This document shows, piece by piece, positions 59,801 through 64,000 of a stretch of 64,000 bases of DNA. A program made the translations under genes and the position numbers. The stretch covers positions 20,490 to 84,489 of the forward strand of contig JBGSBR010000004.1 of NCBI GenBank assembly GCA_041730495.1. Reading direction: 5' to 3'. Each line of letters starts with the position of its first letter. The stretch's first letter is position 1. A model generated the notes under the pieces. That model was not told the origin of the DNA and ran no database searches. It saw nothing but the letters and a program-made list of their open reading frames with translations. This DNA comes from JBGSBR01 sp041730495 (lineage in GTDB: Bacteria > Patescibacteriota > Microgenomatia > UBA1406 > GWC2-37-13).

Positions 59801-61525
59801 GATCCAACGTGAGCGTTGATTGATCCAGTTCATAACATCACTATTGGCTTCTTCGAGGGTGTCGGAATCGACGATAGCGGTACGATAACCACGTTTTGCG
59901 AGGCGAATACCGAGATCACAGTCTTCAGTCACATTAAATGAATCCCAACCCTTTACTTCTCTGAGACGTTCAACCTTGAAATGATTTGAGGTACCACCGA
60001 GAGGAATTGGTGCATTGAATGATTGCAGTCCAGTCAAAATGAGATCAAACCAAAGTGAGTACTCGGCTGTGAACATACGAGTAAGGAGATTTTGACTACG
60101 ATTGTAATAATTCAACTTCGCTTGGATACAAGCGATTGAGGGATCAGCTTTTGCGAAAGCGATCACAGCTTTTTTAAGTTGCAATACATCAGGAATATCT
60201 TCAGCATCATAGATAACAGCATACTCACCAGTAGCAAACTTCAAACCATAGTTACAAGCTTTTGGTTTGGTCTTTGGTTTAGTATCTGGGACGATGATGA
60301 CCTGGAAATACGATGGCAATTTATACTCTTTGACGTGATTGATGGTTTCGGTATCATCTTCCTCAAGTAAGAGTTGTACCTGAAGTTTATCTTTAGGGTA
60401 ATCCATTTTGCCGATAGCTTCGACGAAATGTTGGACGACCTGCCATTCTTTGTAAAGAGGACAAAAAATTGTATACAACGGCCATTCTTTCACAGCGGCG
60501 ATCTCTTCTTCAGTGACTGTGATTTCAGGTGATTTGACGAGACTTTTGATGATCAAGAATAAGTTAAAGAGTAAGTCAAGGAAGTAAATCACGGTGATGA
60601 GTCCCATGAAAATCAGTACAGTAATTTTCCAGTTTAAGATCAATCCGAGTATAAATACGATCAACGCAACTGCGAAGAAAAGGATCTGATGAGCAAAAAA
60701 TGTCACTACAGCACTTTCATGAGCATGAAGATCTGAGAAATGGACGAACTCTTTATTTTTATAGTGAAATCCTTGTCCAATCAATTTTTGTTTCGCATGA
60801 TGGAACGGGATGATTTTCTCAGGTTGTAGTTTCAAAAGGATTGCAGATAAACCGATCTGCATTGAGGTCCAGAGCAGATCTACTTTTGAAGCACCGTTTT
60901 CTCGTTTGTTGAAAACGATGTCGACACTTGAGATGTAGTATCCGGCTGAGCGAGCCGCGACGAGAAACTCAAGATCAAATGACCAAGATAATGGTTTTAT
61001 ATCAATTCGTTCAATGATTTCTTTTCTAAAGATTTTGAGTCCTGATTGCACATCATATGGCAGATCATGGAGTAATCTACAGAAAACAAAGTTGAATGAG
61101 TTACTCGTCATCTTGCGAATTGCACTCGTGTGTTTTTCTTTGCGGTGAGTGACCACGACATCATAGCCATCTTTCATCTTGGCAAGCATCTCAGGTAGTG
61201 CCTCAGGTGGATACTGAAGGTCGGAATCGATCATACAGATGATTTCGTATTTGGCGTGAGCGAAGCCTTCCATCAGTGATTGTGCTTTACCTTTGCTGCC
61301 GAGTTTTTCGTAGTACCTGACTGGATATTTCTTGATATTTTTTAGAATCTCTTCTTTTGTGCCGTCTGTGGAGTGATCATCGATCATAATCACCTCATAT
61401 TTGAGCTTAGTTGAAGCCACACTAGCATGAATACGCTGTAGAAGCGTAGTAATATTGCCTGCTTCATTGAGCACAGGTACGACTATAGAAAGGCCATTTG
61501 GTGGTATTTCGCTTGGGGTTGGCAT
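56885..61525 (-). CDS. Four-module fusion: GT2 - GT2 - Wzx flippase - GT4
   Basis: One uninterrupted 1546-residue frame. Residues ~10-240: a dolichol-phosphate-mannose-synthase-like GT2 ('SIVVPVLNEAGNI', 'MIDDHSTDGT', 'CMIDSDLQYPP'). ~275-335: TM helices. ~350-720: a second, cellulose synthase-like GT2 with 'IYDAEDIPD', 'TEDCDLGIRL' and QRSRW at 570-574, plus TMs. ~765-1165: a polysaccharide flippase of the Wzx/MATE type with about 12 helices. 1183-1546: a GT4 beginning 'MNILMFNWRDTKHVWAGGAETYVQGM' with 'SFMEGWGITVIEANASGTAVIAS'. It would make, move and extend a glycan from one membrane scaffold. Confidence 0.9.
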   Translation of the reverse strand: MPTPSEIPPNGLSIVVPVLNEAGNITTLLQRIHASVASTKLKYEVIMIDDHSTDGTKEEILKNIKKYPVRYYEKLGSKGKAQSLMEGFAHAKYEIICMIDSDLQYPPEALPEMLAKMKDGYDVVVTHRKEKHTSAIRKMTSNSFNFVFCRLLHDLPYDVQSGLKIFRKEIIERIDIKPLSWSFDLEFLVAARSAGYYISSVDIVFNKRENGASKVDLLWTSMQIGLSAILLKLQPEKIIPFHHAKQKLIGQGFHYKNKEFVHFSDLHAHESAVVTFFAHQILFFAVALIVFILGLILNWKITVLIFMGLITVIYFLDLLFNLFLIIKSLVKSPEITVTEEEIAAVKEWPLYTIFCPLYKEWQVVQHFVEAIGKMDYPKDKLQVQLLLEEDDTETINHVKEYKLPSYFQVIIVPDTKPKTKPKACNYGLKFATGEYAVIYDAEDIPDVLQLKKAVIAFAKADPSIACIQAKLNYYNRSQNLLTRMFTAEYSLWFDLILTGLQSFNAPIPLGGTSNHFKVERLREVKGWDSFNVTEDCDLGIRLAKRGYRTAIVDSDTLEEANSDVMNWINQRSRWIKGYMQTYLVHMRDPRQLFQGALKEHFFTFQLVVGGKIMSLFINPIMWATTILYFALRSILGPVIEQFFPSVIFYLAVFSLVFGNFLYMYYYMIGCAKRKQYDLIKFVYLIPIYWLGMSIAAWKALVQLIIKPHYWQKTQHGLHLKNDTVTAAVQAQTIDIPQQYSGVGLTGRIQKLFFSGGILIIASVFANILNYLYNAYLTRNVELAEFGVISLIGNFLFLTVIPLESLSSSIIYRSAYYLGKFHKPLTELWNRIRSKALILSLIIASIWVISVPSIAQFFNTSNLLPFYLFTPVWIFNTLLAVDMGFLTGNHRFSAIATIALLTPVVKMIATIALVRTGNEALIYAAIPLSIVVSSFIAFILVRMLPKAKLVAEADAKMLSFPNRYFWATALTRFSLVSYLALDILLVKHFLPPTEAGQYAVIALVGKMIFFIGGLFQQLIVPFVSRDLGEGDNKQASFKLIFFASVFSSWVAYVIFGIFGQITGPILLGDGIKDVAYLLPFYGLGVFAFSVASSIISYHVIKKSYVLPVSTFILSIIQIIAISLIHPNLEEIVMTMTGIGIANLIVTLLLHYFNDTITSIARNFVDFVQLLIPLPKEKSAATDKMNILMFNWRDTKHVWAGGAETYVQGMAAEFVKTGHRVTIFCGNDGHSKRYEVIDGVQIIRRGGFFTVYIWAFLYYILRLRGKFDIIIESVNGVPFFTPLYTRIPKVAVIHHIHQEVFREHLPTPLAVIACFLEAQLMPRFYRNTQIVTVSQSTKNSLDKIGFHNDDAVIVYPGIDIADYKTQKKTKKPSILYLGRLKKYKSIDVVIEAMTDIIKKYPDARLTIAGFGEYQTQLEDLTFKLGLEDFIDFTGKVNEKKKNALLAESWVFVQPSFMEGWGITVIEANASGTAVIASDVPGLRDSVRDEKTGFLIRYRDVNGFAEAMIKVIGDSKLRTQLEKNGTQWAKNFTWEMSARKMLEVVKKQL

Positions 61526-61526
61526 A

Positions 61527-62087
61527 TTATCGTTGTGAAATGACTGTTTGATTATATTCTTCAGCTGGCATCGCAGTAATTACTAGTCGTTTAGAATCGA
61601 GAAATCCTGTGCAGGTATACAAAGTAATACGTGCATCCGGGGTACTTTGAAGTACATGTGATTGATCGGGTGATACAACTGCTAGTGAATGGACTACAAA
61701 TAATTGTTTAGTTTTGTTGCTGAGTGTGATCTCAATTTTGTTTCCGGTTTGAGCTTGGTTAAGTTTACCAAGGAGAGAAGGCCAGTTATGACCATACAAG
61801 ATAGCATTACCTTTTTCTCCTGGGATTGGAGATGATTTGAGGTAAGATACACCATCATCGGTCGTTTGCCATTTATTATCTTTCATAGTTACTGCCACTA
61901 CCGGTAAATCAATGTCCAAATCAACTACACGAATACGGATTGGTACAACTGCTGATTCGCGAGTAGACACAGCCTGGTAATGGCTAAAGGTGAGGCGCTG
62001 AGGGTTATTTCGTTGCCATACTAATAGCATACCATAGAAGGAAAATAAGAAGCCGATAACGATGAGTATTCTGGCGATTTTTTGCAT
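61527..62087 (-). CDS. Sortase
   Basis: A 186-residue class D/E-type sortase with an N-terminal anchor (residues 7-24) and the catalytic triad His100 ('LYGHNWPSLLG'), Cys159 ('ITLYTCTGF') and Arg167 ('SKRLVITA'). It cleaves a sorting signal between Thr and Gly and joins the protein to a surface acceptor. Its start touches the stop of the gene for a LASTG protein at 62087, its evident substrate. It leads into the glycan locus one base downstream. Confidence 0.93.
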   Translation of the reverse strand: MQKIARILIVIGFLFSFYGMLLVWQRNNPQRLTFSHYQAVSTRESAVVPIRIRVVDLDIDLPVVAVTMKDNKWQTTDDGVSYLKSSPIPGEKGNAILYGHNWPSLLGKLNQAQTGNKIEITLSNKTKQLFVVHSLAVVSPDQSHVLQSTPDARITLYTCTGFLDSKRLVITAMPAEEYNQTVISQR

Positions 62088-62722
62088 TAGCTGGTTTTTC
62101 GGGTGTGAACCGTTTGTAAGTAAAAACCAAGTGATAAGAGTGTCACACCAGAAACCAGATAAAACAAAACTGTTGTACTATTACCAGTTGAAGCAAGTCC
62201 TAAGACTTCACCAACTGATCCTGCGACTGATGCTGCCCCTGCACTTGATCCAGAGTTCGAAGAGCCAGATGAACCACCTTGTGATCCGCCTGATCCTCCA
62301 ATTCCTCCACGACATACGTAGTTTTCGTTTTTAGCAAGATACGGAGCTTCATCAAGTCCCCAGACAGCACCATTTGGGATATAAATCCAACCTTGTTGCT
62401 GTAAGTTTTTGATTTGCTCTTGTGTGAGATCGGTTACTTTCCACCAGTTTGTTTGAATTCCTTGGCCATTATCTGGACAAAGACATTGCATAAGGGTGTT
62501 ATCAGTAAGAGTGTAGACAGAATCCATACCGTAATATGTATTTGTATTGCCTGGGACTCCATGTGTGCCTGTTTCATAGCGTACTTTTAGTGCTCCTTGT
62601 GGATTTAGACAGGTAGGAAATGTAGGAATTACCTGAGCTAAAATAGAAGGGACTGCTAGGAAAAGAAATATAACGAGTGCAAAAACACTGCTAGAAAGAT
62701 ATAGTTTGATGGCGTTTTTCAT
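62087..62722 (-). CDS. Secreted LASTG-anchored surface protein (sortase substrate)
   Basis: A 211-residue protein with a signal peptide (to about 'ILA-QV', residue 29), a Cys-containing domain (Cys at 'PTCLNPQG', 'MQCLCPDNG', 'NYVCRGG'), a Gly/Ser-rich spacer (~140-172) and a C-terminal sorting signal: LASTG at 176-180, then a hydrophobic helix and the tail 'VHTRKTS'. The domain with 'GWIYIPNGAVWGLDEAPYL' is unknown to me. A TATAAG box lies 9 bases before the ATG. It is the partner of the sortase encoded immediately downstream. Confidence 0.87.
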   Translation of the reverse strand: MKNAIKLYLSSSVFALVIFLFLAVPSILAQVIPTFPTCLNPQGALKVRYETGTHGVPGNTNTYYGMDSVYTLTDNTLMQCLCPDNGQGIQTNWWKVTDLTQEQIKNLQQQGWIYIPNGAVWGLDEAPYLAKNENYVCRGGIGGSGGSQGGSSGSSNSGSSAGAASVAGSVGEVLGLASTGNSTTVLFYLVSGVTLLSLGFYLQTVHTRKTS

Positions 62723-62886
62723 ATTTTGTATCTTATATTAATAAGTAGTGGGATTATATCACAATGACTTATAATATTCAATAGCTCTATACACCAAGCA
62801 CTATATAATAATGCGTATTAAATATGTCATAAATATACTATCTTATAGTAAAGCTAGCAATTCATTGGTATTTTGCGTAAATATCG

Positions 62887-62892
62887 TATAAT
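62887..62892 (+). promoter_or_regulatory. -10 box of the CAP-domain gene
   Basis: TATAAT 13 bases before the ATG at 62906; the leader would be about 6 bases. The AT-rich stretch 62723-62886 shows nothing else recognisable. Confidence 0.5.
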
Positions 62893-62905
62893 ATGCGCTA
62901 CATAT

Positions 62906-63460
62906 ATGAGAGGTTTTATAGCTTTAGTACCGGTTGTATTTCTGTTAAGTGTTGGATTGTTAATACAATCTAAAGCCATAAGTAAACCACAGAGTAAAAT
63001 TGTACTGCAAGCTGCTACATCAGTCCGTCCAAGCATTACTCCAACAATGATTCCCTCACCTACTTCGTTACCCACTCTAACTCCGACCCTTAGTCCGTCA
63101 CCATCTGTAGAGCCATCTGTTGAGATTCATAGTGGTTTAATCGATCAAATAAATAGCATCCGAGAAGCTCGATCGTTACCACTTTTAGAACCAAAATCAG
63201 AGGTTTGTGCATTCGCAGATCTGCGTGCACAAGAGATAGCTCAAAACTTCAGTCATGATGGTTTTGAGTCACGTCGTGACCATGGAGGTTTACCCTATCC
63301 TAGCTTCACTCAAGTAGTCGAGAATATTGCTATGACAGGCAATCCTGTCGGTGTCTGGATGACTTCTCAGACTCATGAGGCCAATTTGATGTCTGCTCTT
63401 CCGTATGGTTGTGTAGGTCAAAATGGGCTCTTCTCGGTCTTTGAAGGTTGGATGCCGTAA
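62906..63460 (+). CDS. Secreted CAP-domain protein (small)
   Basis: About 184 residues: a signal anchor (MRGFIALVPVVFLLSVGLL), a Pro/Thr/Ser linker ('TPTMIPSPTSLPTLTPTLSPSPS'), then a CAP/SCP domain with 'LIDQINSIREARSLPLLEPKSEVCAFADLRAQEIAQNFSHDGFE' and 'VVENIAM...THEANLM'. Conserved His and Glu of the CAP cavity are present. Compared with YkwD-like proteins it is compact. It acts outside the cell, role unknown. The linker is like that of the stalked pilin at 28230. Confidence 0.83.
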   Translation: MRGFIALVPVVFLLSVGLLIQSKAISKPQSKIVLQAATSVRPSITPTMIPSPTSLPTLTPTLSPSPSVEPSVEIHSGLIDQINSIREARSLPLLEPKSEVCAFADLRAQEIAQNFSHDGFESRRDHGGLPYPSFTQVVENIAMTGNPVGVWMTSQTHEANLMSALPYGCVGQNGLFSVFEGWMP

Positions 63461-63461
63461 G

Positions 63462-63932
63462 TTATCGATTTATAAGGCAATAAGCCAGCCCACAGGCAAT
63501 AGCATCTGCTTCATCATCATCTTTTACGACAAGTTTTTGCTCAAGACTGATTTCAAGCATCTTGTGAACTGCTTTCTTGTCTGCATTACCGTATCCAGTG
63601 ATACTTGCTTTGATCTCAGAAGGCGTCAAATAAGCCACAGGAATGGCTTTCTGTGCTGCTAGAAGCTCTATTACACCTTGAGCTTGGGCGACTGGGATGG
63701 CTGTCGTAGTATTTTTGGTGAAAAAAAGTCTTTCCATCGCTACTTCTTCGACATTATATTGGTCTCGGATCATGACTAAATGGTCAAATATCTCTTGTAG
63801 ACGCTTACCATGTGTCAGTTTACGCGAAGTTTTGATCAAATCAGAGGTCACAAGAGTGTAATCGCGATCATTTTTCGCAAAAATAGCGTATCCAACCTTC
63901 TCTACACCGGGATCTATGCTCAAAATATTCAT
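63462..63932 (-). CDS. ruvC: Crossover junction endodeoxyribonuclease RuvC
   Basis: A 156-residue RuvC that resolves Holliday junctions. It has 'ILSIDPGVEKVGYAIF' (catalytic Asp7), 'EEVAMERLFF' (Glu), 'AQAQGVIELLAA', 'PSEIKASITGYGNADKKAV' and the C-terminal 'KDDDEADAIACGLAY' (Asp pair). The start is the ATG at 63932, with TATAAT 9 bases before it (63942-63947). ruvA and ruvB are not next to it in the window. Confidence 0.95.
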   Translation of the reverse strand: MNILSIDPGVEKVGYAIFAKNDRDYTLVTSDLIKTSRKLTHGKRLQEIFDHLVMIRDQYNVEEVAMERLFFTKNTTTAIPVAQAQGVIELLAAQKAIPVAYLTPSEIKASITGYGNADKKAVHKMLEISLEQKLVVKDDDEADAIACGLAYCLINR

Positions 63933-63941
63933 ATAAAGCAC

Positions 63942-63947
63942 ATTATA
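63942..63947 (-). promoter_or_regulatory. -10 box of ruvC
   Basis: TATAAT on the minus strand, 9 bases before the ruvC ATG, directly after the terminator of the preceding unit. Confidence 0.55.
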
Positions 63948-63952
63948 CCCAC

Positions 63953-63979
63953 AAAAAAGCCCCCGCACGAGGCGGAGGC
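63953..63979 (-). terminator. Rho-independent terminator of an off-window unit
   Basis: On the minus strand GCCTCCGC-CTCG-TGCGGGGGC-like hairpin (63959-63979) followed by six T. It ends a transcript coming from beyond the right edge, or a small RNA like those at 11.2 and 35.4 kb. The last 21 bases of the window show no gene. Confidence 0.82.
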
Positions 63980-64000
63980 TTTATATACCTAACAATCTGG

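Noticed and set aside
56885..61525. Missed stop codons or frameshift making the giant protein
   Set aside because: The frame is continuous, each module is complete and the linkers are plausible, so a genuine fusion is the simplest reading.
1..64000. Insertion sequences, prophage, integrons or attachment sites
   Set aside because: No transposase, phage structural gene, integrase or terminal repeats were found; TopIB is related to tyrosine recombinases but is a clear topoisomerase.

Overview
This 64 kb window reads as one contiguous piece of a small-genome bacterium. The best fit is the Candidate Phyla Radiation (Patescibacteria), probably Microgenomates-like. That is inference, because there is no rRNA in the window. 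The reasons are: trimmed core enzymes (threonyl-tRNA synthetase starting directly at the editing domain, phenylalanyl-tRNA synthetase beta without its OB-fold insertion, trigger factor without a PPIase domain); pilins with CPR-style features; Thr/Pro-linker surface proteins; a LAxTG sortase pair; and a near absence of Shine-Dalgarno sequences. The code is standard, genes are tightly packed, and no stretch over 300 bases lacks a gene.

Layout. 1-4.8 kb: the 3' end of a class A penicillin-binding protein, an ImmA/IrrE peptidase with a small membrane partner, a hydrolase, a secreted propeller-like protein and a HAD phosphatase. 4.9-11.1 kb (minus): the classical thrS-infC-rpmI-rplT-pheS-pheT translation cluster, preceded by a possible 100-nt RNA gene. 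11.4-18 kb: a lipoprotein, a kinase-like protein, trpS directly behind tRNA-Val, a threonine dehydrogenase/KBL pair, topoisomerase IB and tRNA-Asp. 18.2-23.7 kb: two paralogous secreted lysozyme-like proteins around trigger factor, small conserved proteins, a methyltransferase, tRNA-Arg, tRNA-Lys and an AEC transporter. 23.7-32.6 kb: a sensor kinase and response regulator facing a type IV pilus operon (second response regulator, PilB, PilC and five pilin-like proteins, one carrying a Thr-Pro stalk and a Cys-rich tip). 32.6-36.5 kb: a LOG protein, a DUF917 protein, a gene split by a frameshift, a second possible small RNA and obg. 36.8-46.8 kb: cupredoxin, dusB, a secreted thioredoxin plus DipZ, membrane proteins, phosphomannomutase, a DNA polymerase III delta candidate and a PfkB kinase.

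46.8-62.7 kb is a surface-glycan locus on the minus strand. It holds two glycosidase-like proteins, a SAF-domain dehydrogenase, two PMT-like membrane proteins, three separate glycosyltransferases and a 1546-residue polypeptide joining two GT2 domains, a flippase and a GT4. It ends with a sortase and its LASTG substrate. Phosphomannomutase nearby may supply the precursor. 62.9-64 kb holds a secreted CAP-domain protein and ruvC.

The strongest recurrent signal is regulatory. At many genes a TATAAT-like -10 box lies only 5-9 bases (often exactly 6) before the start codon, so the transcripts should be leaderless. Two further genes start 8-11 bases after a tRNA, so tRNA maturation would leave a nearly leaderless message. 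Three strong promoter-terminator units (11.2, 18.2 and 35.4 kb) look like small RNAs or attenuators.
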